Origin: Cohnella luojiensis | GTDB taxonomy: Bacteria; Bacillota; Bacilli; Paenibacillales; Paenibacillaceae | NCBI RefSeq assembly: GCF_004564235.1 | Contig: NZ_SOMN01000036.1 | Span: 1 to 54,122, forward strand | Direction: 5' to 3' | DNA: 54,122 bases | Shown here: piece after piece, positions 25,300-34,874 of the stretch | Position numbering within the stretch: the stretch's first letter is position 1 | How the letters are laid out: each line of letters starts with the position of its first letter | Translations under genes and position numbers: made by a program | Notes under the pieces: model-generated | The model's database searches: none | What the model was told of the DNA's origin: nothing | The model's input: only the letters and a program-made list of their open reading frames with translations

Positions 25300-26576
25300 G
25301 TGGATGACCTCCCGGACAGCATTAAATCTTGCGTATATCGATCCATTTCCACGACTTGGCGAGTGAGCCTGGACTGTTCGGCTGCAAAAGCCATCAGATG
25401 GCTCTGCACGGATATTTGGGCGGACGTTCTGCTATCGTTCGCTTCCTTGCCCCGCAAGGAGGAAACGAAGTTGGCGATCAGCCGCAAGTCCCCGCCGCCG
25501 TGGCCGACATGCCCGTCGACGTCTTCCAAGGTTATGATTTCCGGCTTGCCGTTTCCGAACCGGATAATCTCGATTTCGTTCTTGTCCATGGCACCTCGGA
25601 TTTCTCCTAATGTGCCCATCAATTTAATCGTGCGATGGTTCTCGTTCGTAAATGCGCTCATCGTAAACGCGGCGGTCACTTCGTTCGCGAATTCCAGATT
25701 TACCACTTGATGGTCGACAACGTCGTTGTCGCAGCGGTACACGCAGCGTCCGTAAGGCCCCGTTCTTAACGCTTCCGCTCTCGCTTCGTAGCTCATGTCG
25801 TTGCTTATAACGGCTGTAGGCCAGTCGGTATTGTCGGTTAAATAGGTATTCGGCGCGTAATATAAGCATTGGTCCTGGACGGGACAACCGTGAATGCAAT
25901 GCGTCGGCGCTCCTTCCGGCGCGTTCTCGGAACGGAAATGCGAGAGGGATCCGAAGGAGGAAACCCTTACGCAATCGGCCCCTGCGAGCCACAGCAGGAT
26001 ATCCAGATCGTGGCACGATTTGGCCAAGATCATCGGGCTCGACTCGTCGCTGCGGCGCCAATTGCCGCGAACGTAGCTATGCGCCTGATGCCAATGCGCT
26101 ACGTTCTCGTTATGCTGGATGGACATGAGCCGCCCGATCCGGCCGCTCTCGAGCAACTGCTTCAGCGCAGCGAAAAAAGGCGAATACCGGAGAACGTGGC
26201 AAATATCGAAATGACGGTCCGTATTATCCGCTTTCTCACCCATCATCAGGCATTCCAAAGGATTTGTCGACATCGGTTTTTCCAGCAGGACGTGGTAGCC
26301 CATCTCTAACGCTTGATTGGTAGGCTCGAAGTGCATGCGATCCTGCAAGCAGATAAGGACGGCATCCGCCATCTTCGGAGCGGCCAGCAAATCCCGCCAG
26401 TCCTCGAAGACGTTGTCTGGCTCGATTTCGTGCAAATCCCGGAAAGCCTTTCTCCTTAGCGGATCGGATTCCGCTACGGCGACAACCTTAACTTCATGTG
26501 GATTCAGCAGAGCGTATTTGGTATAAACGTGTCCTCTTTGCCCGGCGCCGATAAGCGCGATCTTCACTTGTTCCAT
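25296..26576 (-). CDS. Gfo/Idh/MocA family oxidoreductase with a cysteine cluster
   Basis: This 426-aa protein has an N-terminal Rossmann IALIGAGQRGHVYTKYA, the EKP lysine in HVLLEKPMSTNP, and KSCHDLDILLWLAGA carrying the conserved Asp/His. An insert CIHGCPVQDQCLYYAPNTY and a later YGRCVYRCDNDVVDHQ add five cysteines that could bind metal. It should be an NAD(P)-dependent sugar dehydrogenase; the substrate is unknown. The start is ATG 26576 with GGAG 10 nt upstream. It follows the permease genes and overlaps the GNAT gene by 4 bp. Confidence 0.88.
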   Translation of the reverse strand: MEQVKIALIGAGQRGHVYTKYALLNPHEVKVVAVAESDPLRRKAFRDLHEIEPDNVFEDWRDLLAAPKMADAVLICLQDRMHFEPTNQALEMGYHVLLEKPMSTNPLECLMMGEKADNTDRHFDICHVLRYSPFFAALKQLLESGRIGRLMSIQHNENVAHWHQAHSYVRGNWRRSDESSPMILAKSCHDLDILLWLAGADCVRVSSFGSLSHFRSENAPEGAPTHCIHGCPVQDQCLYYAPNTYLTDNTDWPTAVISNDMSYEARAEALRTGPYGRCVYRCDNDVVDHQVVNLEFANEVTAAFTMSAFTNENHRTIKLMGTLGEIRGAMDKNEIEIIRFGNGKPEIITLEDVDGHVGHGGGDLRLIANFVSSLRGKEANDSRTSAQISVQSHLMAFAAEQSRLTRQVVEMDRYTQDLMLSGRSST

Positions 26577-26609
26577 TCCGGTTTCACTCCAATTACAATA
26601 GTTAGATAA

Positions 26610-27452
26610 TCACCCTTTAACCGCTCCGGCGGTCAAGCTTTCCACGACTTTTTCCTGAGAGAAAACGAAGATGGCGATCGGCGGCAGAATCGTAAGAATA
26701 ACCGCGGCGAACAACGCGGGATAGTTATTCGAGAACGTGCCCAAATAATAGCTTAACGCAATAGGAACCGTCCTTGCCTGGTCGCCGCTCGTCAGGACGA
26801 GCGCGAAGAAGAACTCGTTCCATGAGCTAAGAAACTGAAGGATGCCCGCAGTAACCATGCCTGGCACCGATAAGGGAAGAATGACTTTCAGGAACGTCAC
26901 CGCGAAGCCGGCTCCGTCTATGCTAGCCGCTTCTTCGAGCGATTTGGGAATGCTTAGAAAGAAGCTTCGCAAGATGAAAAAAGTGATCGGAATTCCAAAG
27001 GCGGCGTAAATCAAGATCAATCCGGTTTTCGTGTCGAGCAGATGGAATGATCTCAATAAGGTGAATATCGGAACGGCCAACGATTGGGACGGCAACAGCA
27101 TGACCGAGGCGATAGCGGCCACGATGAGCTTCTTCATGCCGAAATGATACCTTGCCAAAACGTAAGCGAAAGGAGCGACGACAGCGAAATTCACAGCAGT
27201 CGTGACCGCGCAAACGATGAGACTATTGACGAAAAACTTGCCGATCGGAGCTAATCGGAAGGCTTCCGCGTAGTTGGAGAAATTAAATTGCGAAGGCAAG
27301 GCGAACGCCGACGAATAAATCTCGCCGCGAGTTTTGAAAGAGCCCAGCAACACCCAGAAAATCGGACCCAAAGAGATCAAGACGATGCAGATCAGCGCTG
27401 CATAGACGAATCCCGAAGACAGCTTCCCATTCAACGCGCCGCTCCTATTCAT
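26610..27452 (-). CDS. Carbohydrate ABC transporter permease (MalG/UgpE-like)
   Basis: This inner-membrane permease of about 280 aa has six predicted helices and the cytoplasmic EAA loop EEAASIDGAGFAVTFLKVILPL, split here as EEAASIDGAG and ILPLSVPG. The start is ATG 27452 with AGGTG 6 nt upstream, rather than the GTG at 27461. It overlaps the upstream permease by 8 bp. With the second permease and the binding protein it forms a CUT1-type sugar importer. No ATPase gene is present, so a shared MsmX-type ATPase is expected. Confidence 0.9.
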   Translation of the reverse strand: MNRSGALNGKLSSGFVYAALICIVLISLGPIFWVLLGSFKTRGEIYSSAFALPSQFNFSNYAEAFRLAPIGKFFVNSLIVCAVTTAVNFAVVAPFAYVLARYHFGMKKLIVAAIASVMLLPSQSLAVPIFTLLRSFHLLDTKTGLILIYAAFGIPITFFILRSFFLSIPKSLEEAASIDGAGFAVTFLKVILPLSVPGMVTAGILQFLSSWNEFFFALVLTSGDQARTVPIALSYYLGTFSNNYPALFAAVILTILPPIAIFVFSQEKVVESLTAGAVKG

Positions 27453-28323
27453 GGGATTCACCTAGCTTAAACGCTCTCCCAATCAATAGAACCAAGAACA
27501 GACCCAGCAGAATCTGCATGACGCTTATGGCATTAGTAAGCCCGTAATCGTTATCTAGAGTGGCCGTATTATATAAATAAACCGAGAGATTAAGAGTCGA
27601 GGATCCCGGACCGCCTTTCGTCGTTACGTAAATGGTATCGAATTGGGTGATCATGCCTACCGCCGCCAATATCACGCATGTTCCGATAATATTGCGCAGC
27701 AAGGGAAGAAGGATAAATAGATCGATTTGAAAACGGGATGCCCCGTCGATTCTGGCCGCTTCCAGCAGCGAGCCGGATATCGTGCCTAGTTCGGCCATAA
27801 TAATTACGGTACTGATGGCGGAGTAAAATAACCACGTCAACGTTAAAGCCCAGAAGGCATACGAGCTATTGCCGAACAAATTAAGCGTCGGACCTTGCGA
27901 TCCGAGGAATTGCTGCAAAGGCTTCACGATGCCTAGTTCGGGATTCAAGAGCAAATAGAACATGATACCTGAAGCGACGGTCGGTATAATGCTAGGGATC
28001 ATATAGACGGCCCGGAAAAACTTCCATCCGAAAGGCTTGCGGAAGAGCAGCAAAGCGACCGCGCAACCGATCGATACGCCGACCGTGCATTGCAGCAGAA
28101 CCCAGAGCAACGTATTTTTCACGGCATCCCAGAAGCTATCGTCATGGAAGAGCAGTTGCTCGTAATTCCCCCATCCCGAGATTTCCGGTTTGGAGAACGT
28201 TGTATAATCCGCGAACGACGTCCATACGACGTTGACCAGTGGGATGCCTATCAGGACAACGAACATGAGCAAGCAAGGCGCTAGGAACAACAAAATCCAT
28301 ACCCTATTTGTTTTCGTCAACAT
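27445..28323 (-). CDS. Carbohydrate ABC transporter permease (MalF/UgpA-like)
   Basis: This permease of about 292 aa begins with a helix WILLFLAPCLLMFVVLIGIP, has several further helices and the EAA loop LLEAARIDGASRFQIDLFILLPLL in shorter pieces LLEAARIDGAS and FILLPLL. The start is ATG 28323 with GGAGG 5 nt upstream; the earlier ATG at 28335 overlaps that Shine-Dalgarno. It lies between the solute-binding protein and the second permease of the same importer. Confidence 0.9.
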   Translation of the reverse strand: MLTKTNRVWILLFLAPCLLMFVVLIGIPLVNVVWTSFADYTTFSKPEISGWGNYEQLLFHDDSFWDAVKNTLLWVLLQCTVGVSIGCAVALLLFRKPFGWKFFRAVYMIPSIIPTVASGIMFYLLLNPELGIVKPLQQFLGSQGPTLNLFGNSSYAFWALTLTWLFYSAISTVIIMAELGTISGSLLEAARIDGASRFQIDLFILLPLLRNIIGTCVILAAVGMITQFDTIYVTTKGGPGSSTLNLSVYLYNTATLDNDYGLTNAISVMQILLGLFLVLLIGRAFKLGESHE

Positions 28324-28397
28324 CGGCACCTCCATTCCAAGCAGAAGCGCATATCCTGGAGATCTATACGCTTCTGCCCGTTTGTTTAATTATGGGT

Positions 28398-29726
28398 CTA
28401 CTCGTTTTTTTTCGCGACTTCCTCAAGCTTCTTGGCGAAGTCCTCAGGCGTGATCTTATCGAAAGCTAACTCAGGAAGCAATCTGCTTAGAGTATCGAGC
28501 GTATTCTGGTACCAATTCGCCTGGTTCTCTCCGAATTGATACTTGGCTTTGGTCGTAAGCTCGAGCATCCGGCCAACTAGCGGGTTTTCCTTATTGAATT
28601 CCTCCGGTACGACGGCCTTCGACGAAACGGGAATGATGCCCGTCATTTTCAACGAAGTGATCTGGTTGTCCAAGGAAGTCTGGTACTTCAGGAAATTCAC
28701 CGCCGCGTCCGTCGTCGCTTTGTCTCCGGCCGAAACCATATCTCCCGCGCCCGGAACGTTTACCATTCCGTCTTCCGGGAAAAGCATAACTCCGATTTGA
28801 TCCGAGAGCCCCTCGACGGCTTTCTCTTTGTTGCTGAAATCGGGCACCATCCAAGGTCCGTTCGAGATCATGGCGACTTCGCCCATAAGGAAGTGCGCAG
28901 CCATAGGATCGTATTTACCGCCGATGGCATCTTGCGTCGAATATTGGGTAAGCATCGTTTTTAAGTTTTTAAGGGCATCGACGACTTCGAGATTGTTGAA
29001 GTTGGTCGGGTGCAAAGCGTTCATGAACTTATTGCCCTCTTCGTTAGCCGTTCCGATCATGGCTCCAAGGAACATGGAAGACAGCCATGCGAAATCGTTC
29101 GTGTCCAAGGAAAGCGGCGTGATGCCTGCAGCCTTCAGCTTCTCGCATGCGGCGAAAAATTCTTCCCAGGAAGCGAAGGAGGTTTCCGGTTCCGCTATGC
29201 CCGCTTTTTTAAACAAGGCTTTATTGTAATAGATCATGGCGATTTCTTTTTGATTCGGCACGGCGTATATTTTGCCGTCTATGCTGTTCCGTTCGAGCGC
29301 GCCGGGATCGAACGAAGATTTCCATTCGGGGTCGGCGTCGAAGTATGGCGTTAGATCCGCGATTTTTCCGGACTTCACGGCCAAGTCGAGAATGTTGTTT
29401 CCGGATGTCAGAATAATATCGGGAATGTCCCCGGTAGCGAACAACACTTTGATTTTCTGCGCGTACGCATCGGTGGTCGGAATCTCCTGCATATCGAACT
29501 TAACGCCCTTGCCTAGTTCGGAGCTCGGAAATTCGTCAAACATTTTCTTGAAGAAGGAGGCCGCGTAATCTTCGCCCACATGATAATTCAGAACCTTTAA
29601 CGTAACCTCTTCGCCGTCAATTCCGTTATTCGCGTTCGCGTTTTTATTGTCGTTGCTTGAACAACCCGCTAGCAGTAAGGTTGCGGCAACAGTAACCATA
29701 ACGCCTTTTGATAGTTTCTTTAACAT
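28398..29726 (-). CDS. ABC transporter extracellular solute-binding lipoprotein
   Basis: This 442-aa family 1 sugar-binding protein has a signal peptide, lipobox LLAGCSS and an Asn-rich linker. The body shows GDIPDIILTSGNN, KIADLTPYFDADPEW, YAVPNQKEIAMIYYNKALFKKAG and AMISNGPWMVPDF, typical of oligosaccharide binders. The start is ATG 29726 with GAGGAGG upstream, not the earlier reading from 29774. It is the first gene of the operon and is divergent from a YesM/YesN-type pair that probably controls it. The ligand is unknown. Confidence 0.92.
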   Translation of the reverse strand: MLKKLSKGVMVTVAATLLLAGCSSNDNKNANANNGIDGEEVTLKVLNYHVGEDYAASFFKKMFDEFPSSELGKGVKFDMQEIPTTDAYAQKIKVLFATGDIPDIILTSGNNILDLAVKSGKIADLTPYFDADPEWKSSFDPGALERNSIDGKIYAVPNQKEIAMIYYNKALFKKAGIAEPETSFASWEEFFAACEKLKAAGITPLSLDTNDFAWLSSMFLGAMIGTANEEGNKFMNALHPTNFNNLEVVDALKNLKTMLTQYSTQDAIGGKYDPMAAHFLMGEVAMISNGPWMVPDFSNKEKAVEGLSDQIGVMLFPEDGMVNVPGAGDMVSAGDKATTDAAVNFLKYQTSLDNQITSLKMTGIIPVSSKAVVPEEFNKENPLVGRMLELTTKAKYQFGENQANWYQNTLDTLSRLLPELAFDKITPEDFAKKLEEVAKKNE

Positions 29727-29756
29727 GTTCGTTCCTCCTCTAATGGGTTTGACTTT

Positions 29757-29780
29757 CTCAGTATAATGAAGCAAACTGAG
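29757..29780. promoter_or_regulatory. Inverted repeat upstream of the solute-binding protein gene
   Basis: CTCAGT-N12-ACTGAG lies 30 to 54 bp upstream of the ATG, with a TATACT-type -10 candidate on the minus strand inside it. It may be a binding site for the divergent YesN-like regulator. No clear -35 was found. Confidence 0.35.
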
Positions 29781-29985
29781 TCTCGTAATTCAATTTACTG
29801 ACATGAATCGATAAAAAATAAGTCGAATTTCGCAATTATCGTTTCACTGGATTGGTATATTTGAATATATTCCCATATAAACGATCATTTTTTTGATTTA
29901 CTATAAGAATTATGACATATCGCGATATCGAGAGAATAACCCCCCAAGACATTACATTACACCTTACGATAGGGATGTGTTAGAT

Positions 29986-31797
29986 GTGAAACGAAAGTGG
30001 TTTGACCCTCCCTTCCATAGCATTCGATTCAAAGTCATTTCCATGACGCTTCTCATCGTGTTCTTTTCGTTATCCTTTATCGGAATTTATTTCTATCAAT
30101 CGATGAACGGGATATTACGGGATAACGCCGACGATAATCTCACCCGATTGCTCGAACAAACCAACAATAACCTAGAGTCCCAGCTAGGCATTATAGACAC
30201 GTCTATTATTTCCTTCTTGTCTAACCCTGTAATCAGCGCCCATCTTGAGGAGCAGCCCATAACGAGCCCCTATTCGAAGCAAATCGCAAAGTCGGAAATC
30301 GAAGAACAAATGATCTATCTCTTGTCGAACAACTACTTATGGGAGAACGATGTGATCGAATCGGTCGTGATCGTGGACGATTATGGCGACAGCTACTACG
30401 TTTTCAAAAACTATGACAACCTAAAAACGCAGATTAATAGAAACCTTATCGTCTACGACTCCTCCATGAGCAGATCGGAGGATACTCAAATCGTGAATCC
30501 CGCTCCCGAACAGCCTATCATTTATTTCGTCAAAAGCATCAGAAGTATCGTAAACTACGACTATAAGGGTAAAATTATCCTTGGAATCAACGAAGTAAAA
30601 ATGAACGGCCTATACGACGGCATTCTGCATTACGGCGAGGCAAGCGCTTTCCTTACGGATGCCGACGGCTCGATCCTATCTACTAAAAACACGAGCTTGC
30701 TAGGCAAAAAAATGGACGAGGGCTTGGCGACATTCCTTGAGACCACTCAATTTAGCCAAACGAAGTTTAAGGGCATCCCTTACTTCATAGCCACCAAAAA
30801 AATCGAAAAATACGATTGGACGTTCGTTATCCTCATTCCGCAAAAACAAGTGTTATCCCATTTATCCGAATCGATCGGCAGGTTTATCCCGATTGCCATA
30901 GGTATTCTTCTGTTTTTTCTCGTCCTGGGCTATTTCTTCTCCTCGAAGGCTACCCGGCCGATCCTGGATATCCTGAAAAGAATCGAGCAGATAAGAAAAG
31001 GGGATTATTCGACCCGGATGCCCGCATACAAGGAGCTCGAGCTTAACAAACTGGCGACCGTATTCAATAAAATGTCGGGAGAAATGCAATATCTGATAAC
31101 GAACGTCTACGAGAGTCAGCTTCTCGTCAAGGAATCCGAACTGAAATCCCTGCATGCGCAGATGAACCCGCACTTTTTGTTTAACGTGCTCGAAACGATC
31201 AGCTGGCACGCGAGGATGAGCGACAATACCGAAATCTACGAGATGGTAACGTCGCTGGGGTATATGCTGAGGACAAGCCTGGCGGCGAGCGGCCAGCAGA
31301 AGAGCACCGTCCGCGAGGAATTGAAATACATCGATTTTTATATTCTGCTGCAGAAAAAACGGTTCGGGGAGCGGCTGCAAGTTGAGATTGCAGTCAAGGA
31401 CGATCTCCTTCTGGACAGCTACTTGCCTAAACTAAGCATTCAACCCATCGTTGAAAATGCGATCGTTCACGGTTTGGAACCGAAAGTAGGCGATTGGCGA
31501 TTATCGATAGGGATTTTCATGGATGATGAGATGATCTTCTTCGTGATCGAGGATAACGGGGTAGGCTTTGCCCGCGACCGAACCGAAGCCCGCGGAGAGC
31601 ACAATCATATCGCGCTCTACAACGTAAATAGGAGAATTCAGCTCTTATACGGAGATCTATACGGGATCGGTATCGAGAGCCAGGTAGGACAAGGAACTAC
31701 GGTTACGGTACGAATTCCGGTGGATATTCCCAATAGGGCAGCAATCAGTGAACAACCGAGAGGGGATAACGCTTATGTACCGAGTACTCATCGTTGA
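29986..31797 (+). CDS. YesM-type sensor histidine kinase
   Basis: This protein of about 603 aa has TM1 in VISMTLLIVFFSLSFIGIYF, an extracellular Cache-like sensor, TM2 in FIPIAIGILLFFLVLGYFF, HAMP, then the His-kinase box SLHAQMNPHFLFNVLETI and ATPase motifs PIVENAIVHGLE and VIEDNGVGFA. The start is uncertain: GTG 29986 is chosen because a TAGGGATG element lies about 8 nt upstream. A TTG at 29893 would add 31 residues. It overlaps the next gene by 23 bp. Such kinases with AraC-type response regulators usually control sugar ABC importers, and one lies divergently. Confidence 0.88.
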   Translation: MKRKWFDPPFHSIRFKVISMTLLIVFFSLSFIGIYFYQSMNGILRDNADDNLTRLLEQTNNNLESQLGIIDTSIISFLSNPVISAHLEEQPITSPYSKQIAKSEIEEQMIYLLSNNYLWENDVIESVVIVDDYGDSYYVFKNYDNLKTQINRNLIVYDSSMSRSEDTQIVNPAPEQPIIYFVKSIRSIVNYDYKGKIILGINEVKMNGLYDGILHYGEASAFLTDADGSILSTKNTSLLGKKMDEGLATFLETTQFSQTKFKGIPYFIATKKIEKYDWTFVILIPQKQVLSHLSESIGRFIPIAIGILLFFLVLGYFFSSKATRPILDILKRIEQIRKGDYSTRMPAYKELELNKLATVFNKMSGEMQYLITNVYESQLLVKESELKSLHAQMNPHFLFNVLETISWHARMSDNTEIYEMVTSLGYMLRTSLAASGQQKSTVREELKYIDFYILLQKKRFGERLQVEIAVKDDLLLDSYLPKLSIQPIVENAIVHGLEPKVGDWRLSIGIFMDDEMIFFVIEDNGVGFARDRTEARGEHNHIALYNVNRRIQLLYGDLYGIGIESQVGQGTTVTVRIPVDIPNRAAISEQPRGDNAYVPSTHR

Positions 31798-33268
31798 CGA
31801 TGAACCTATCATCAGATCCGGTCTGACGCACTTTATCGATTGGAAGCAACATGGCTGCGAGATCGTAGGACAAGCGGGAGACGGGCTGATGGCCAAGGAA
31901 CAGGTCGCTCTCCTCCATCCGGATATCGTGATTACCGATATCCGGATGTCGGGATTAGACGGCTTGGAATTAACCGAGTTCCTCTATGTTCACTACCCCT
32001 ACGTCAAAATCATTATGCTCACGGGATATGCCGATTTCAGTTATGCCCAATCGGCGATCCGTTTCGGAGTCGTCGACTTTCTCTTGAAGCCGACTACCAA
32101 CGAACAAGTCATTCAAGCCATAGGCAAAGCCGCGGAATTGCTTGATCGGGAACGCCAAGCGAAGGGTCAATTCACGCTTATCCAGGAAAAATTTTTCCAA
32201 GATATGATTTACGGGATTCTAACCGACCTCCCTACCATTCTCGGCAAGGGCAAGGAATATAAAATCGATATTTCTTCCTTCTCGTTGGTTTTGTTCGAAA
32301 TTAACCCGTTGAAGGATGAAGGGAACCGCCTGCCTTTGAAGACTATCGAAAATATCATCAAGACGTCTTTCCAACCGTATGACGGTTACTCATTCCCTAT
32401 CGGCAGGGAGAAGGTCGGCGTCGTAATATCGGCCGAACGGGAACAAACCGCCGGCATCTGCCTCGAGTTGATCCAATCCGCGGAAAGCTTGTTCAGCTTA
32501 CGGATGCGGGCGGGTATCAGCGACCGCCACCATGTCTTGACCGAGATTCACTCCGCCTATCAAGAAGCTCTCTCCGCGATGGCTTTGGGATCCGAAGAAG
32601 ATAATGACGTCGCGATTTTTCGAAGCGACATGATCGACCAGGAGGAGAGTTATCAACGATCCGCGCTCGTTTTCTGCGAACGGATCGTCGCGCTCCTGGA
32701 AGAAGATCAATTGGAAGTTGCCCTTCAAGAGATTTATTCCTGCTTCGAAATCAAAAAAATATTCCAACGATCCGTCGAGAAGTATAAGCTCGTCGCGATC
32801 AAGCTTTACCTGGAATTATGGAATCACTCGCAGCCTTCGGTCAACGTTATTCATGACAAAATCATTATGTGCGATACCGTACCGCAAGTAGCCGAAGCTT
32901 TAACGGAATATATCCGGAAAACCGTTTCCGCGACGAGAATCCAGGATGGAAACGCGTTGATTTCCAAATCGTTGGAATTCATCCAGAACAACTACCATCA
33001 AGAGCTTTCCCTTCAATCGATAGCCGATGCCGTTTATTTGAACAGCAGCTACTTAAGCAAGCTGTTTCATAAGGAAACGGGGGAAACCGTCACCGAAGCG
33101 ATCACCAAAATCCGGATGAAGAAAGCGATGGATCTGCTAACCGAATCCGAAATCAAAACGCATGAAATCGCCTCTAAGGTCGGCTTCGACAATCCAGCGT
33201 ACTTTTCCCATATTTTCAAGAAACGTTTCGGTCTTACTCCCAAAGAATATAGAGCTTCAAAAAGATAA
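31775..33268 (+). CDS. YesN-type AraC response regulator
   Basis: This 497-aa protein has an N-terminal receiver (MYRVLIVDDEPIIRSG, phosphoacceptor in DIVITDIRMSGLDG, conserved Lys in FLLKPTT), a long middle region and a C-terminal AraC double helix-turn-helix (about 395-495, LNSSYLSKLFHKETG and IASKVGFDNPAYFSHIFKK). The start is ATG 31775 with GAGGGG 9 nt upstream, inside the 3' end of the kinase gene. It should activate the divergent ABC/Gfo-Idh/GNAT operon when phosphorylated. Confidence 0.92.
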   Translation: MYRVLIVDDEPIIRSGLTHFIDWKQHGCEIVGQAGDGLMAKEQVALLHPDIVITDIRMSGLDGLELTEFLYVHYPYVKIIMLTGYADFSYAQSAIRFGVVDFLLKPTTNEQVIQAIGKAAELLDRERQAKGQFTLIQEKFFQDMIYGILTDLPTILGKGKEYKIDISSFSLVLFEINPLKDEGNRLPLKTIENIIKTSFQPYDGYSFPIGREKVGVVISAEREQTAGICLELIQSAESLFSLRMRAGISDRHHVLTEIHSAYQEALSAMALGSEEDNDVAIFRSDMIDQEESYQRSALVFCERIVALLEEDQLEVALQEIYSCFEIKKIFQRSVEKYKLVAIKLYLELWNHSQPSVNVIHDKIIMCDTVPQVAEALTEYIRKTVSATRIQDGNALISKSLEFIQNNYHQELSLQSIADAVYLNSSYLSKLFHKETGETVTEAITKIRMKKAMDLLTESEIKTHEIASKVGFDNPAYFSHIFKKRFGLTPKEYRASKR

Positions 33269-33270
33269 GC

Positions 33271-33300
33271 TTCCAAGCATATCTTTATTTCTTTTAGAAT
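33271..33300 (+). promoter_or_regulatory. Candidate catalase promoter
   Basis: TTCCAA (33271-33276) and TAGAAT (33295-33300) are 18 bp apart. The -10 overlaps the PerR box, as expected for repression. Confidence 0.5.
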
Positions 33301-33308
33301 AATTCTAA
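33294..33308. promoter_or_regulatory. PerR box upstream of catalase
   Basis: TTAGAATAATTCTAA is a perfect 7-1-7 dyad that differs from the PerR consensus TTATAATNATTATAA at one symmetric position per arm. It is 41 bp upstream of the catalase ATG. PerR control of catalase is well known in Bacillales. Fur and Zur boxes are related, so the assignment relies on the target gene. Confidence 0.78.
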
Positions 33309-33348
33309 ATAAGTAGGGAAGTAAACTTTCTTGAGGAGTGATTTCGTT

Positions 33349-34803
33349 ATGGGTTCCAACAAACATCTAACGACCGGCTGGGGGGCTCCCGTAGGAGACA
33401 ACCAAAACTCGATGACCGCGGGATCGCGCGGTCCGACGCTAATTCAGGACGTTCACCTTCTTGAGAAACTAGCGCACTTTAATAGAGAGCGCGTTCCCGA
33501 AAGAGTCGTGCATGCCAAAGGCGCAGGCGCTCACGGCTATTTCGAGGTCACGAATGACTTATCGTTATACACGAAGGCGAGCTTCCTATCCGAGGTTGGC
33601 AAACGCACCCCCATGTTCATTCGCTTCTCCACCGTGGCAGGCGAGTTAGGGTCGGCAGATACGGTGCGCGATCCGCGTGGATTTGCCGTGAAGTTTTATA
33701 CGGAAGAAGGCAACTATGATTTGGTCGGCAACAACACTCCCGTCTTCTTCATCCGCGATGCGATTAAATTTCCGGACTTCATTCATACGCAGAAGCGCCA
33801 CCCGCAGACTCACTTGAAGAATCCGAACGCGGTTTGGGATTTCTGGTCCTTATCACCGGAGTCTTTGCATCAAGTGACGATCCTCATGTCGGATCGGGGA
33901 ATCCCGGCTACGCTGAGACACATGCACGGATTCGGCAGCCATACGTTCAAATGGGTCAACGCCCAAGGCGACGCCGTATGGGTCAAATATCACTTCAAAA
34001 CGGAGCAAGGCATCAAAAATCTCGACGTCGACCTTGCGGCTAAGCTTGCGGGGGAGAACCCGGATTATCATACGGAGGATCTGTTCAACGCGATCGCGAA
34101 CGGGGATTTCCCTGCATGGAAGCTGTGCGTCCAGATCATGCCGATCGAGGATGCGAGTACTTACCGGTTCGATCCGTTCGATGTTACGAAGGTCTGGTCG
34201 CAGAAGGATTATCCGTTAATCGAATTGGGCCGAATGGTACTGGATCGAAATCCCGATAACTACTTCGCCGAAGTCGAACAGGCTACCTTCTCCCCGGGAT
34301 CTTTCGTGCCGGGCATCGAAGCTTCGCCGGATAAAATGCTGCAAGGACGGCTCTTCGCCTATTCCGACGCGCATCGTTACCGGGTCGGAGCGAACCATAA
34401 TTCGTTGCCGGTCAACCGTCCGCATTCCGAAGTGAATACTTATCAGCGGGACGGCCAGATGCGTTCGGACAACAACGGCGGAGGCTCCGTCTATTACGAG
34501 CCCAACAGTTACGGCGGACCTTCGGAGTCAGCTCGGAACAAACCAGCTGCGTATCCGGTATCGGGTGAGGCCGATAGCGTCGGTTATGACCATCATGACC
34601 ATTACACGCAGCCTGGAGACCTGTACCGGCTGCTCAGCGCGGAAGAGCGCGTGCGTCTCGTCCGGAATATCGTCGGCGCCATGCTCCCCGTCGAGAAAGA
34701 CGAGATCAAGCTGCGCCAGATCGGGCACTTCTACAAAGCCGATCCCGAGTTCGGCCAAGGCGTCGCCGATGGCCTCGGATTGTCGGTACCGCGCGAAGTT
34801 TGA
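33349..34803 (+). CDS. katA: Catalase (monofunctional, small-subunit)
   Basis: This 484-aa heme catalase breaks down hydrogen peroxide. It has [21 protein letters not shown] with the catalytic His, [29 protein letters not shown] with the catalytic Asn, and the proximal heme Tyr in [15 protein letters not shown]. The length matches small-subunit (clade 3) catalases. The start is ATG 33349 with TGAGGAG upstream. A PerR box precedes it and a strong terminator follows. It is not functionally tied to its sugar-related neighbours. Confidence 0.95.
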   Translation: MGSNKHLTTGWGAPVGDNQNSMTAGSRGPTLIQDVHLLEKLAHFNRERVPERVVHAKGAGAHGYFEVTNDLSLYTKASFLSEVGKRTPMFIRFSTVAGELGSADTVRDPRGFAVKFYTEEGNYDLVGNNTPVFFIRDAIKFPDFIHTQKRHPQTHLKNPNAVWDFWSLSPESLHQVTILMSDRGIPATLRHMHGFGSHTFKWVNAQGDAVWVKYHFKTEQGIKNLDVDLAAKLAGENPDYHTEDLFNAIANGDFPAWKLCVQIMPIEDASTYRFDPFDVTKVWSQKDYPLIELGRMVLDRNPDNYFAEVEQATFSPGSFVPGIEASPDKMLQGRLFAYSDAHRYRVGANHNSLPVNRPHSEVNTYQRDGQMRSDNNGGGSVYYEPNSYGGPSESARNKPAAYPVSGEADSVGYDHHDHYTQPGDLYRLLSAEERVRLVRNIVGAMLPVEKDEIKLRQIGHFYKADPEFGQGVADGLGLSVPREV

Positions 34804-34827
34804 TCCGGCGAGTTCTAATTACAAGAC

Positions 34828-34868
34828 GCCTCCTACACCGCTTTGACAGTGGCATAGGAGGCTTTTTT
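34828..34868. terminator. Terminator of catalase, possibly bidirectional
   Basis: GCCTCCTA and TAGGAGGC form an 8-bp stem with an inner CAC/GTG pair, followed by a T6 run on the plus strand. It lies between convergent genes ending at 34803 and 34875. Confidence 0.88.
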
Positions 34869-34874
34869 CTGAGG

